Assembly: GCA_017656295.1 (NCBI GenBank) | Contig: JACDOC010000010.1 | Span: forward strand, 1-64,000 | Direction: 5' to 3' | Origin: Bacillus sp. (in: firmicutes) | GTDB taxonomy: Bacteria > Bacillota > Bacilli > Bacillales > JACDOC01 | DNA: 64,000 nucleotides | Shown here: positions 33,412 to 42,957 of the stretch, in pieces | Layout: every line of letters begins with the position of its first letter | How positions within the stretch are numbered: position 1 is the first letter of the stretch | Notes under the pieces: model-generated | Told to the model about the DNA's origin: nothing | The model's database searches: none | What the model saw: only the letters and a program-made list of their open reading frames with translations | Translations under genes and position numbers: made by a program

Positions 33412-34677
33412 TCAATTGTTGCTATTCAACGCCGCATTCATTCCGGCTAAGCGACCGGTAACAAGGGCAGCGGTAATATTGTATCCTCCCGTGTAGCCAT
33501 GAATGTCTAAAATTTCCCCGCAAAAATAAAGTCCTTTTATCAGTTTAGATGCCATCGTTTTTGGTTCGATTTCTTTAACGGATACACCACCACCCGTGAC
33601 GAACGCTTTTTCAATCGGTAACGTACCGTTGACTTGGAAGTCGAACTGTTTACATAAAGAAACAAACTGCCGCAGCTTATCTTTCGGAATGGTTGCACCT
33701 TGGGCATCAGGGTCGATGTCACTTTTTTTAATTAAAAATAGTAAGTAACGTTCAGGTAACATTCCTTTTAACATGTTTTTCACACTTTTTCGTCCGTCTT
33801 CTTTCATGCGGCGAATAACGTCTTGGAAAAGCTGTTCTTCGTTACGATCTGGTAAGGCATCAATACGCATGGTTACGTGCGATAAATTCCACTTTTTCAT
33901 CGCCTGGACGACAAATTGGCTGCATCGTAACACCGCCGGTCCGGAAATGCCAAAATGGGTAAAAATCATATCCATCCGATGGGTCACTAGAGGTTTTCCT
34001 TTCGGATTTAATACACTAAGTGCAATGTCTCTTAACGATAATCCTTGTAGCACTTTTTGTTGAATAAACTCCTCATCCGATGTGACAGGGACTTCGGTTG
34101 GAAACAGTTCCGTTACCGTATGGCCCGCTTTTTCTGCCCAGGCATAGCCATCGCCTGTTGAGCCAGTGTGTGGTACCGATTTTCCACCGACCGCGACAAT
34201 TACCGATGAACAGGATAAAATTTTACCGCTTTGTAATTGAACTCCTACTGTTTGTCCATTGTCGTATAACACATCAGCGACCGGACAATTTGTTCGAATG
34301 TCCACCCCTAACTCTTGTAGTCTGCGCAGGAGGGCGTCAACAACAGACTGTGCTTTATCGGTGACAGGAAACATTCGACCGTGATCTTCTTCCTTCAATT
34401 GAATCCCTAAGTTTTCGAAAAAACGAATAATGTCTTCATTATTAAAAATAGAAAAGGCGCTGTACAAAAATCGCCCATTTCCTGGTATATGCTTAACAAT
34501 ATCTTCCACAGGGAGGCGGTTCGTCACATTGCATCTTCCCCCACCGGAAATGGCTAACTTTCGACCTAATTTATTTCCTTTATCAACAAGCAGCACTTTC
34601 GCTCCATGTTCTCCTGCAGCGATGGCGGCCATTAAACCAGATGGGCCACCGCCAATGACAATTACATCGTACTTCAT
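33412..34677 (-). CDS. ytfP: NAD(P)/FAD-dependent oxidoreductase, HI0933/BaiN family
   Basis: A flavoprotein of 421 residues. The FAD-binding motif [11 protein letters not shown] opens the protein, GGGRCNVTN follows at about residue 50, and the C-terminal [16 protein letters not shown] closes the FAD site, all typical of the HI0933 family. The start [10 protein letters not shown] at 34677 is chosen over an ATG four codons upstream because Rossmann proteins begin this way and a GGTG sits before it. The reaction is not settled for this family; relatives reduce steroid double bonds. It is divergent from murJ. Confidence 0.88.
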   Translation of the reverse strand: MKYDVIVIGGGPSGLMAAIAAGEHGAKVLLVDKGNKLGRKLAISGGGRCNVTNRLPVEDIVKHIPGNGRFLYSAFSIFNNEDIIRFFENLGIQLKEEDHGRMFPVTDKAQSVVDALLRRLQELGVDIRTNCPVADVLYDNGQTVGVQLQSGKILSCSSVIVAVGGKSVPHTGSTGDGYAWAEKAGHTVTELFPTEVPVTSDEEFIQQKVLQGLSLRDIALSVLNPKGKPLVTHRMDMIFTHFGISGPAVLRCSQFVVQAMKKWNLSHVTMRIDALPDRNEEQLFQDVIRRMKEDGRKSVKNMLKGMLPERYLLFLIKKSDIDPDAQGATIPKDKLRQFVSLCKQFDFQVNGTLPIEKAFVTGGGVSVKEIEPKTMASKLIKGLYFCGEILDIHGYTGGYNITAALVTGRLAGMNAALNSNN

Positions 34678-34855
34678 ATTGTTCACCATCTTTTGTAAAA
34701 ATGTGTGTTCGAATTGATTACAAAAACCAACCTTAATTTTATAAGTCTTAGCCTAAAAGATGCAATCATTCATAAAAAAATTGTCTTTCTTATGTTGAAG
34801 ATGTAAACTACTGATAGTGTTTTTTCTAAAAGACTCGCGTAGGATGTGGAGTAAC

Positions 34856-36478
34856 ATGTCATCAAAATTAGTACGGGGAACGTTTCTACTTACGTTAGGA
34901 AGTTTTATCTCCAAATTTCTCGGAATAATATATTTAATTCCGTTTTATCAAATCATCGGTGGGGCGGGACCTGCAGCATTATATATGTTCGGGTATACAC
35001 CTTATACGATCTTTATAAGTATAGCAACCGCGGGAGTTCCGCTAGCTATTTCCAAATTTATTTCTAAATATAACGCTCTTGAGGAGTATGAAGTGAGCCG
35101 ACAGTTATTTAAAACTGGCTTATTACTTATGAGTATAACGGGGCTTGTATCATTTTTATTGATGTATTCATTGGCACCGGTTTTCGCCTCGATAGTCTTA
35201 CCGGAAAATAATAAAGTCTACACAGTAGCTGATGTTACCACTGTCATTCGGGCCGTTAGTTTTGCCCTTCTACTTGTACCAATCATGAGTGCGATTCGTG
35301 GTTTTTTTCAAGGACATCAATCGATGGGACCAACTGCTGTATCACAAGTAGTGGAGCAAATTGTGCGGATCGCATTCTTACTAGTCGGTACATACGTTGT
35401 TCTTCGCATCATGGACGGTGAGATGGTGACTGCAATTAGTGTGGCAACTTTTGCGGCCTTTGTGGGAGCGGCGGCAAGCTTAGCTGTTTTAGTTGTGTAC
35501 TGGGTGAAACGAAAGCCTTATTTGGATGAATTACTCACGAAAAGCAAAGGACAACTAAACCCGTCGATTCCGAATTTGTTAAAAGAAATGATGATGTCTG
35601 CGATTCCTTTTATAGTCGTTGGGATTGCGATGTCTTTATATCAACTCGTAGACCAATCTACTTTTCTGCATGCGATGAGACTAAGTGATGTGAATGATGA
35701 AACGGCAAAAAACGCGCTTGGTGTAATGAACTTTACAACACATAAACTCGTTGTCCTTCCTGTCACGTTTGCGACTGCTTTCTCGCTTACACTAGTTCCT
35801 CTTATTACAGAATCATACGTTAATCAAGAGCGAGAAAAGTTAGTTCACAACTTGAATCAAGCGTTTCAGATGTTGCTATTTATTACGGTTCCTGCCGTAG
35901 TAAGTTTAGTCGTTCTAGCTGAGCCGATTTATGCCGTCTTTTATGAACAAAGTGAATTCGGTTCCCACATTTTAGCTGTGTATGCGCCAGTTGGCTTACT
36001 TTTTGGTGGGTTTTCCGTCACAGCGGCGATTTTACAAGGAATTAACCGACAACGATTTACACTGTTAAGCTTTCTTGTAGGTTTTATTACAAAAATTGTG
36101 TTAAACGTTCCGCTTATTTATTTGTTCCGAACTGAAGGAGCGATTTGGGCTACAGCCATTGGTTACGGAATAAGTGTTTCGTTGAATTTGTGGGCTATTA
36201 AACACTTTGCCCATTACTCGTTTACGTTAGTTATGCGCCGAGCCATCTTTATTTCGGCAATGAATGTCATCATGGGAATCGCAGCATTCGTCAGTTTAAA
36301 GCTCATCAGTCCGCTCTTCCATTTTTCGAGTAAATTTCAGTCGTTGATTGTTGTTTGTATCGCTGGAACCATCGCAGTTCTCGTCTACGTATATATCGGG
36401 TTAAGGTCCAAACTTATGGATCGATTGTTCGGGCAGAAAGTTACGAAATTACGAAATAAATTAAAAGCTTTTGGTTAA
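34856..36478 (+). CDS. murJ: Lipid II flippase MurJ (YtgP)
   Basis: A polysaccharide-exporter/MOP-superfamily flippase of 540 residues with about 14 transmembrane helices. B. subtilis YtgP, found at this same place, is MurJ, which moves lipid II across the membrane for peptidoglycan synthesis. The start MSSKLVRGTFLL at 34856 follows GTGGAG; an upstream frame to 34817 lacks a site. Arg in SAIRGFFQGHQSMGPTAVSQ matches the conserved cytoplasmic loop. The stop codon overlaps an ATG of the next gene region, so it is likely co-transcribed with rsuA-type gene. Confidence 0.9.
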   Translation: MSSKLVRGTFLLTLGSFISKFLGIIYLIPFYQIIGGAGPAALYMFGYTPYTIFISIATAGVPLAISKFISKYNALEEYEVSRQLFKTGLLLMSITGLVSFLLMYSLAPVFASIVLPENNKVYTVADVTTVIRAVSFALLLVPIMSAIRGFFQGHQSMGPTAVSQVVEQIVRIAFLLVGTYVVLRIMDGEMVTAISVATFAAFVGAAASLAVLVVYWVKRKPYLDELLTKSKGQLNPSIPNLLKEMMMSAIPFIVVGIAMSLYQLVDQSTFLHAMRLSDVNDETAKNALGVMNFTTHKLVVLPVTFATAFSLTLVPLITESYVNQEREKLVHNLNQAFQMLLFITVPAVVSLVVLAEPIYAVFYEQSEFGSHILAVYAPVGLLFGGFSVTAAILQGINRQRFTLLSFLVGFITKIVLNVPLIYLFRTEGAIWATAIGYGISVSLNLWAIKHFAHYSFTLVMRRAIFISAMNVIMGIAAFVSLKLISPLFHFSSKFQSLIVVCIAGTIAVLVYVYIGLRSKLMDRLFGQKVTKLRNKLKAFG

Positions 36479-36489
36479 TGGAGGAACAT

Positions 36490-37212
36490 ATGAGAATTGA
36501 TAAAATATTAGCCAATATGGGTTATGGCAGCCGAAAAGAAGTAAAAAAAATGTTAAAGGATGGGGCAGTCAAAGTAAATGGCACTGCTATCACGGATGCC
36601 AAAACGCATGTTAATCCAGAAGAAGATACAATTGAAATATTTGGGGAAGAAATTCGTTATCGTAAATTTATTTACTTAATGATGAATAAACCGGCAGGCG
36701 TCATTTCGGCCACAGAAGACTTCTCCGAACAAACGGTAGTGGACTTGTTAGAAGTGGAAGATGCAGTTTTTGATCCATTTCCGGTTGGTAGATTAGATAA
36801 AGATACGGAAGGCTTATTACTGTTGACGAATGATGGGCAACTGGCTCATCAACTTTTGTCTCCGAAAAAACATGTCCCCAAAACGTATTTTGCTATTATT
36901 GAAGGGGAAGTCACTGACGAAGATGTTGTGGCATTCAAACAAGGGGTCATGCTTGATGATGGGTATGTTACGAAACCAGCCGAACTAAAAATTCTATCCT
37001 CAGGTCTCCGTTCCACGATTGAACTAACGATTACGGAAGGAAAATTCCATCAAGTTAAACGAATGTTCCAAGCGGTTGGGAAACGGGTAAAGTATTTGAA
37101 AAGGATTCAAATGGGACCGCTTCCTTTGGACGAATCGTTACAATTAGGAGAGTATCGGGAGTTAACGGATGAAGAGGTCCAAATGCTGAAGGAATATAAA
37201 CGTGAGGGTTAA
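36490..37212 (+). CDS. 16S rRNA pseudouridine synthase (RsuA/YtzG family)
   Basis: 240 residues. An S4 RNA-binding domain (1-60, RIDKILANMGYGSRKEVKK) is followed by the pseudouridine synthase domain with catalytic Asp103 in GRLDKDTEGLLLLTNDG. The family isomerises U516 of 16S rRNA. GGAGG precedes the ATG at 36490; the ATG at 36478 overlaps the murJ stop and the ribosome binding site itself. Followed by a strong terminator. Confidence 0.9.
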   Translation: MRIDKILANMGYGSRKEVKKMLKDGAVKVNGTAITDAKTHVNPEEDTIEIFGEEIRYRKFIYLMMNKPAGVISATEDFSEQTVVDLLEVEDAVFDPFPVGRLDKDTEGLLLLTNDGQLAHQLLSPKKHVPKTYFAIIEGEVTDEDVVAFKQGVMLDDGYVTKPAELKILSSGLRSTIELTITEGKFHQVKRMFQAVGKRVKYLKRIQMGPLPLDESLQLGEYRELTDEEVQMLKEYKREG

Positions 37213-37266
37213 TAGCCCTTTTATCTTAAAGAAAATGTCATTTATAGCTATTGAAAAAACAAAGAA

Positions 37267-37306
37267 GGCTGACGAATCATCAAGTGATCATTCGTCAGCC
37301 TATTTT
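37267..37306. terminator. Bidirectional terminator, rsuA-type gene / ytzE
   Basis: GGCTGACGAAT and ATTCGTCAGCC form a perfect 11-bp stem with a 12-base loop, T-rich on the plus side and A-rich before it. It serves both convergent genes. Confidence 0.9.
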
Positions 37307-37337
37307 ATATGTTAAGCATCTAGCTAGTTTATTGATC

Positions 37338-37559
37338 TTAAGAAGACATTTTAACTTTTCTGTTTGTTGTTGTCCATTTGCCACGACTTGGGCTTTTCAC
37401 CAAGTTGTTGTATGCTAACACATTCAAATCTCTTTGAATGGTGCGAGGAGTGATACCAAATTCATCTACAAGTTCCTGAGTTGTCACCGTACCATTTTCT
37501 TTAATAAACATGTAGACGGCTTTGATACGAGTAAGCATACGGTTTGTTGAAGGTTTCAA
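37338..37559 (-). CDS. ytzE: DeoR-type helix-turn-helix protein YtzE
   Basis: A 73-residue protein that consists almost only of a DeoR-family winged helix (VTTQELVDEFGITPRTIQRDLNVL). It lacks the sugar-phosphate-binding domain of full-length DeoR regulators, as does B. subtilis YtzE. The position between rsuA-type gene and pepV is conserved. The target is unknown. GGAG lies before the ATG. Confidence 0.85.
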   Translation of the reverse strand: MKPSTNRMLTRIKAVYMFIKENGTVTTQELVDEFGITPRTIQRDLNVLAYNNLVKSPSRGKWTTTNRKVKMSS

Positions 37560-37900
37560 AAAACCACTCCCTCATCTTTATTCCATAGGCAAGGACGACG
37601 GACGACACCTCTCGTTGAATTAATCTTCAACAAACTATATGTAATTTTTGTTAGGCAGACAACTCCTTTACATAACAATATTGTCATTAGATGTCTGACA
37701 ATTCTTATTTTACCGTTCTCCATGAAAAAATTCTAGTAAAAAGCGAAAATTTACAAAAATTTTATTCAGTGTACAGATTTTAACTATTTTAGGAAAACTT
37801 TCTTCACGTTCAGTATATGTATTTTTTAGGTAATTATGTTTGACTTGACGTTGACATTTATTTTATTCGAGAGGATGATAAGGGTACAATAATGACATAT
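37560..37900. other. Divergent intergenic region ytzE/pepV
   Basis: AT-rich with no gene. TTGACGTTGACATT at about 37851-37860 followed by a GATAAG-rich stretch is a possible promoter for pepV. Nothing else was recognised. Confidence 0.4.
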
Positions 37901-37922
37901 GAAAAAGAGGGAGGGTGTACAT

Positions 37923-39344
37923 ATGACTATTCATTGGATGGAAGAAGTGGAGAAACGAAAAGACGATTTAATACACGATTTACAACGACTGTTACAAATC
38001 CGTAGCGTTCGAAATGAAGAAACCGCTTCTCTGGATGCTCCGCTAGGAAAAGAGGTAAAACAAGCACTACAATTTATGTTAGACTTAGGGGAAAAAGATG
38101 GTTTCCAAACGAAAAATGTTGATCATTTAGCGGGACATATAGAGTTTGGGGAAGGGGGAGACTTACTAGGAATTTTATGCCATGTAGACGTTGTCCCTGA
38201 AGGAGATGGCTGGAGCGTTGATCCGTTCAAAGGGGAAATAAAGGACGGAAAAATTTTTGCTCGCGGTGCCATTGATGACAAAGGACCAACGATAGCTGCG
38301 TATTATGCTATGAAAATTGTGAAAGAGTTAGGACTCCCGTTGGAAAAACGGGTGCGGATGATTATAGGTACGGATGAAGAAAGTGACTGGCGATGTGTAA
38401 AGCATTATTTCCAAAAAGAAGAAATGCCGACGATCGGTTTTGCGCCTGATGCCGATTTTCCGATCATTCATGCGGAAAAAGGGATTTGTGACTTCGATTT
38501 TATTCAAGCGAAAGAATGGACAGACGATGAAGGGGCATCCGTTCAACTCCTGTCCTTCCACTCCGGAAGAAGATATAATATGGTGCCTGATTTTGCTGAA
38601 GCGAAGTTAGTCGTACAAGAAGGTTCTACCGAACTTATCCAACAGTTTCAATTGTATATGAAAGATCACAAACTAGTAGGAAAAGCCTTTATCGATAATG
38701 GGGAATTAACATTGCAATTAGAAGGGGTCTCTGCCCATGGTATGGAACCGAATAACGGAAGAAATGCGGGCATATATTTAGCTAACTTTTTATCTTCGTT
38801 TTCACTTGATCGTTATGGTGCTCATTACGTGCAATGGATTACCGACTACTTTTACGAAGATTCCCGTGGGAAGAAGCTTGGGATTTCTTACGCTGATGAC
38901 ATAACTGGCGATGTAACGTTAAATGTAGGAAAAATGGAATACAAAAAAGGAGAACGAGGGCGGATTGGGGTAAATATGCGCTATCCAGTTACGTTTTCTT
39001 ACGAGGAAGGAATGAAAACCATTCACCAAAAAGCGCAGGAAGAAGACTTTATTGTAGAAGTTATCGATCATTCTCCACCGCATCATGTGGCCAAAGACCA
39101 TGAGCTCATTCAAACATTACGACACGTGTACGAACAACATACCGGTGATCGGTCCGAGCCATTAGCCATTGGTGGTGCGACGTATGCTCGTTCACTGAAG
39201 TCTGGGGTGGCGTTTGGAGCGTTGTTCCCGGGAAGAGAAGATGTTGCCCACCAAAAAGACGAGTACATGTTTATTGAAGACTTATTAAAAGCGACCGGAA
39301 TTTATGCACACGCTATTTATGAACTTGCTGGGAAAAAATCATAA
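37923..39344 (+). CDS. pepV: Dipeptidase PepV (M20 family)
   Basis: A zinc dipeptidase of 473 residues that cleaves Xaa dipeptides in the cytoplasm. The metal site shows His87 and Asp89 (CHVDVVPEG), Asp/Glu in GTDEESDW (about 150) and a C-terminal His in GREDVAHQKDEY. The lid domain with SAHGMEPNNGRNA is typical of PepV. The start at 37923 follows GGGAGGGTG. It corresponds to ytjP in B. subtilis and is followed directly by dat. Confidence 0.92.
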   Translation: MTIHWMEEVEKRKDDLIHDLQRLLQIRSVRNEETASLDAPLGKEVKQALQFMLDLGEKDGFQTKNVDHLAGHIEFGEGGDLLGILCHVDVVPEGDGWSVDPFKGEIKDGKIFARGAIDDKGPTIAAYYAMKIVKELGLPLEKRVRMIIGTDEESDWRCVKHYFQKEEMPTIGFAPDADFPIIHAEKGICDFDFIQAKEWTDDEGASVQLLSFHSGRRYNMVPDFAEAKLVVQEGSTELIQQFQLYMKDHKLVGKAFIDNGELTLQLEGVSAHGMEPNNGRNAGIYLANFLSSFSLDRYGAHYVQWITDYFYEDSRGKKLGISYADDITGDVTLNVGKMEYKKGERGRIGVNMRYPVTFSYEEGMKTIHQKAQEEDFIVEVIDHSPPHHVAKDHELIQTLRHVYEQHTGDRSEPLAIGGATYARSLKSGVAFGALFPGREDVAHQKDEYMFIEDLLKATGIYAHAIYELAGKKS

Positions 39345-39375
39345 TTGTTTTTACACTTTAAAAGGGGAGAGGAAC

Positions 39376-40224
39376 ATGGAGAAAGTGATTGTGAATGGAC
39401 AATGGGTCGACCGACAAGCGGCAGTCGTCGATGTGGAAGACCGTGGATATCAATTTGGTGATGGCATTTATGAAGTGATTCGAGTGTATAACGGTAAATT
39501 ATTTCAAGCCGCTCCCCATTTGCAGCGACTTGTAGAAAGTGCGAAAAAAATTGGTATTGAACTTCCGTTTCAACTAGATGACCTATTACAAAAAATGAAC
39601 CAGTTAATAAAAGAGAACAGTTTAGAACTTGGAATTGTGTATTTGCAAGTAACAAGAGGAGTTTCTCTTCGTCAGCACGCTTTTCCGAAAGAAAAAGTGA
39701 AACCTAGCCTTGTCATGTATACACGGAGTTATCCTCGGCCGGAAAAAGAAATGGAGCAAGGGGTCAAAGCTCATTTAGTGGACGATATTCGTTGGCTGCG
39801 TTGCGATATTAAAAGCTTAAACCTACTTGGCAGCGTCTTAGCGAAACAGCAAGCAAGTGAACGTGGGTGTATGGAAGCGATTATGCATAGGGATAACGTG
39901 GTTACGGAAGGTTCGTCGTCCAATGTTTTTATTGTTAAAGAAGGAACCATTATCACCCATCCAGCTACCAACCTCATTTTAAATGGCATTACTCGACAAA
40001 CAGTGCTGCAAATTTGTGAAGCGAAACAATGGGCGGTGGAAGAACGAGCGTTTACAACGGAAGAGTTGCTCACCGCTGACGAGGTGTTCATCACAAGTAC
40101 GACCTCTGAAGTTATGCCGGTGATTGCCATTGATGAACATCCTATTGGGGAAGGAACACCTGGTCCGATTACCCAGATGTTACAAGCGATTATCGATGAA
40201 GAAATACAGCGAGAATGCAAGTAA
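39376..40224 (+). CDS. dat: D-amino-acid (D-alanine) transaminase
   Basis: A class IV PLP aminotransferase of 282 residues that makes D-glutamate/D-alanine for the cell wall. The PLP lysine is Lys146 (RCDIKSLNLLG), with the class IV motif EGSSSNVFIVKEG and YQFGDGIYEV near the N-terminus as in Bacillus DAAT. AAGGGGAGAGG precedes the ATG at 39376, 31 bases after pepV. D-alanine aminotransferase is favoured over branched-chain aminotransferase by the length and N-terminal motif. Confidence 0.92.
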   Translation: MEKVIVNGQWVDRQAAVVDVEDRGYQFGDGIYEVIRVYNGKLFQAAPHLQRLVESAKKIGIELPFQLDDLLQKMNQLIKENSLELGIVYLQVTRGVSLRQHAFPKEKVKPSLVMYTRSYPRPEKEMEQGVKAHLVDDIRWLRCDIKSLNLLGSVLAKQQASERGCMEAIMHRDNVVTEGSSSNVFIVKEGTIITHPATNLILNGITRQTVLQICEAKQWAVEERAFTTEELLTADEVFITSTTSEVMPVIAIDEHPIGEGTPGPITQMLQAIIDEEIQRECK

Positions 40225-40228
40225 TTTA

Positions 40229-40262
40229 AGCCCTGTTTGGTACAACCAAACGGGGCTTTTCT
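40229..40262. terminator. Bidirectional terminator, dat / cysteine synthase
   Basis: AGCCCTGTTTGG pairs with CCAAACGGGGCT, followed by four T on the plus strand and preceded by A/T on the other side. It separates convergent genes. Confidence 0.85.
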
Positions 40263-40278
40263 ATCGCTCATAAAAATT

Positions 40279-41214
40279 TTACGATTCGAACTGGAATAAA
40301 TCGCTAGATAAATACCTTTCACCCGTATCGCACGCAATACAAACAACAACATCATCCGGAGTTAACGTTTTCGCTACTTGAATAGCAGCGAAACAAGCGG
40401 CGCCTGAAGATGGTCCGACTAAAATTCCTTCTTGGGACGCCATTTGCCGTGCAGTCTCATACGCTTCTTCATCTTGAATGCGATGAATGTGATCATACAC
40501 GTTTTGGTTTAAAATCGGTGGGATAAACCCTGGGCTTGTCCCAACTAGTTTGTGTTTTCCTGGCTTTCCTCCTGATAACACCGGTGAACCTGCCGGCTCT
40601 ACAACATGAATTTGTAAGTCCGGATAATGTTCTTTTAACACTTCTCCCGTCCCGGTAATCGTCCCCCCCGTACCAGCAGTGGCCACAAATGCTGTTAAAT
40701 CTTTTCCAATAATATTCATGGCTTCAATAATTTCTAGAGCCGTTGATTTTCGATGGGCGTTTGGGTTCGCTTCGTTTTCAAATTGCATTGGCATAAAACT
40801 ATTTGGGATGCTTGCTGCTAATTCTTGAGCTTTCAGAATCGCTCCCGGCATTTTTTCGTCACCTGGCGTTAAGACCACTTCTGCTCCGTACGCTTTCAAT
40901 AAATTAATTCTCTCCTGGGTCATGGTATCAGGCATGACTAAAATCGCTTTATACCCACGTGCCGCGGCATTCATTGCTAGACCAATACCGGTATTTCCAC
41001 TCGTTGGTTCAATGATTGTTGCTCCTGGTTTTAGTTTGCCAGCCTTTTCAGCTTCCACAATCATGTTAAAGGCAGCACGGTCCTTTACACTTTTACTTGG
41101 ATTATAAAATTCTAATTTTACATATATCGTCGCACCATTTTTTGGTGCGATGCGGTTCAATTTCACGAGTGGTGTATCGCCGATTAATTCTGCGATATTA
41201 TTTACAACCTTCAT
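40279..41214 (-). CDS. ytkP: O-acetylserine sulfhydrylase (cysteine synthase), YtkP-like
   Basis: A fold-type II PLP enzyme of 311 residues that makes cysteine from O-acetylserine and sulfide. The PLP lysine is Lys44 in SVKDRAAF, the phosphate-anchoring/asparagine loop is TSGNTG (71-76) and GTGGTITG is present later. Bacillus has several paralogues; this one lies where ytkP is found in B. subtilis, downstream of dat. The canonical cysK is elsewhere. The ATG at 41214 is preceded by AGGAGG. Confidence 0.9.
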   Translation of the reverse strand: MKVVNNIAELIGDTPLVKLNRIAPKNGATIYVKLEFYNPSKSVKDRAAFNMIVEAEKAGKLKPGATIIEPTSGNTGIGLAMNAAARGYKAILVMPDTMTQERINLLKAYGAEVVLTPGDEKMPGAILKAQELAASIPNSFMPMQFENEANPNAHRKSTALEIIEAMNIIGKDLTAFVATAGTGGTITGTGEVLKEHYPDLQIHVVEPAGSPVLSGGKPGKHKLVGTSPGFIPPILNQNVYDHIHRIQDEEAYETARQMASQEGILVGPSSGAACFAAIQVAKTLTPDDVVVCIACDTGERYLSSDLFQFES

Positions 41215-41342
41215 CCAACAGCCTCCTTATTTTCACAATATATTCATAATGATACCTGTTGGACGACATCCAATCAAATATACGTACTTCCGATAATATT
41301 TGGTAAAATAGAAAGTAAGATTTGGTAAAGTAGGAGGAGCGT

Positions 41343-41912
41343 ATGAATCACTCATTTCATTATTTTTTCGCTTTGTCACTACCATCGAATATAAAAGAAC
41401 AAATCCGTGAATGGATGAATTCATATAAAACAGAGTTATCCTTCTATAAATGGGTTCATCAGGAAGACTATCATTTAACATTAGCCTTTTTAGGTGCGGC
41501 TACGGACGATCAGCTATATAATGTGACTTCCAAAATGGAAGAAGCACTTGCCATGATTCCGTCATTTCCGCTCACCATTTCTCATCTTGGCACGTTTGGA
41601 AATCAACCATCGCCACGTATTTTTTGGATTGGAGTAAACGAAGACGAACGGTTACATCAAATACGTGAAAAAGTGTATCAAGTGTGTGAACAGGTCGGTT
41701 TTCCATTGGACAAACGACCGTTCCGCCCACATATCACAGTGGCACGAAAGTGGATAGGCAATCACCCGTTTTCAATCAAACTTGTTCAACAAACTCCTTC
41801 CAAAACAATGGATTGGACGTTTCAGGCTGACACGGTCACGTTGTATCGAACCCATATGAACCGGCTGCCTAAATACGAAGCCGTTTGGCAGAAGAAACTA
41901 TCATTTTCATGA
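41343..41912 (+). CDS. ytlP: RNA 2',3'-cyclic phosphodiesterase / 2'-5' RNA ligase (YtlP)
   Basis: A 2H phosphoesterase of 189 residues. Two HxT motifs are visible: His44-Leu-Thr46 (YHLTLAFLG) and the second in RPHITVAR (about 129). The family opens 2',3'-cyclic phosphates on RNA ends. GTAGGAGGAGCG precedes the ATG. It starts a block ytlP-ytlQ-ytlR-amyX with the same order as in B. subtilis. Confidence 0.9.
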   Translation: MNHSFHYFFALSLPSNIKEQIREWMNSYKTELSFYKWVHQEDYHLTLAFLGAATDDQLYNVTSKMEEALAMIPSFPLTISHLGTFGNQPSPRIFWIGVNEDERLHQIREKVYQVCEQVGFPLDKRPFRPHITVARKWIGNHPFSIKLVQQTPSKTMDWTFQADTVTLYRTHMNRLPKYEAVWQKKLSFS

Positions 41913-41970
41913 CAAGAAATTTTTACGTTCATACAGGATTGTTGCTCGTAGAAAGGAAAGGGATGAATGG

Positions 41971-42957
41971 ATGGCACAATTAATTAAACTACAAGACTAT
42001 GTTTCCCGTTACGAGATTGATATTTTCAAGTATCCCATTCAATTCGTTCGTTTGAAAAAACAGCATTGGACAAAAGTGTTCGACCTATGGAAAAATGGGT
42101 ATCTTCATGAGCCAGTCGAATCGTGTGAATGGGAAGAACAAGAAAACGATGAAAAAAAAACGTGGAAGAATCGATTGTTTCATTTGTTCAAACGGGAAAA
42201 AGAAGAGGAAGAACGTGATCATGCAGTTGATATGAGGAGAGAAGAGGAGTTTGCCTTTGATTCTAGCCGTGCGGAAGCCATTACTTCTGAACAAGAGTTA
42301 AAACAACATTTTCTCGATCAGCTATTTCATTTTCAACTCAAATGGGCGAGTTCGACCTTCTCAGAAAAATCGTACGTTGATTTAAGCTATTACAGTGATG
42401 AAACGTTACGATTTTTATTACAGCGTTTTCCGGATACGGTGTTACTGATGTATCATCCAGTATTTAAATTAAAAAAAGCACCGGTCGATTTGGAAGTTTT
42501 ACTAATTACTCCGACGCATTTATGGTGTATCACGTTTTTAGAAGAAGAGAACGAAGCTACATTTGTTGGCTCAAAAGATCGATTTTGGGTGAAAAAATGG
42601 ACGGATACGGAGAAAAAAGTATTGAATCCACTCATTTCACTTAATCGGATGGAGCATATTGTTACCTCTATCTTTAAAAAAGCTAGTGTAGAATTACCGA
42701 TTCAAAAAGCTGTTATTTGTCGAAATGGTTATATTGATTACCCAACGACACCTTATGATGTAAAACTGATTGATAAACGAGTATTTGACGAATGGTTTCA
42801 GCATATGCGAACCGTTCGTTCCCCGTTAAAACATATGCAATTAAAAGGGGCAAAAAGCTTACTCGACTATTGTCATACCACTTCTTTCAAAAGAAATTCA
42901 GCTGTATTAGATATGGATATTGTAGAACATTGGGATGAAGAGGAACTAGAACAATGA
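41971..42957 (+). CDS. ytlQ: Conserved protein YtlQ, NERD-like region
   Basis: 328 residues of unknown function, named by position between ytlP and ytlR. The middle (residues ~50-105) is very charged (Glu/Lys-rich, EEQENDEKKTWKNR). The second half contains VDLEVLLITPTHLWCITFLE, which resembles the core strands of NERD (nuclease-related) domains. A nuclease activity is not shown. The stop overlaps the start of ytlR (ATGA), implying co-translation. Confidence 0.75.
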   Translation: MAQLIKLQDYVSRYEIDIFKYPIQFVRLKKQHWTKVFDLWKNGYLHEPVESCEWEEQENDEKKTWKNRLFHLFKREKEEEERDHAVDMRREEEFAFDSSRAEAITSEQELKQHFLDQLFHFQLKWASSTFSEKSYVDLSYYSDETLRFLLQRFPDTVLLMYHPVFKLKKAPVDLEVLLITPTHLWCITFLEEENEATFVGSKDRFWVKKWTDTEKKVLNPLISLNRMEHIVTSIFKKASVELPIQKAVICRNGYIDYPTTPYDVKLIDKRVFDEWFQHMRTVRSPLKHMQLKGAKSLLDYCHTTSFKRNSAVLDMDIVEHWDEEELEQ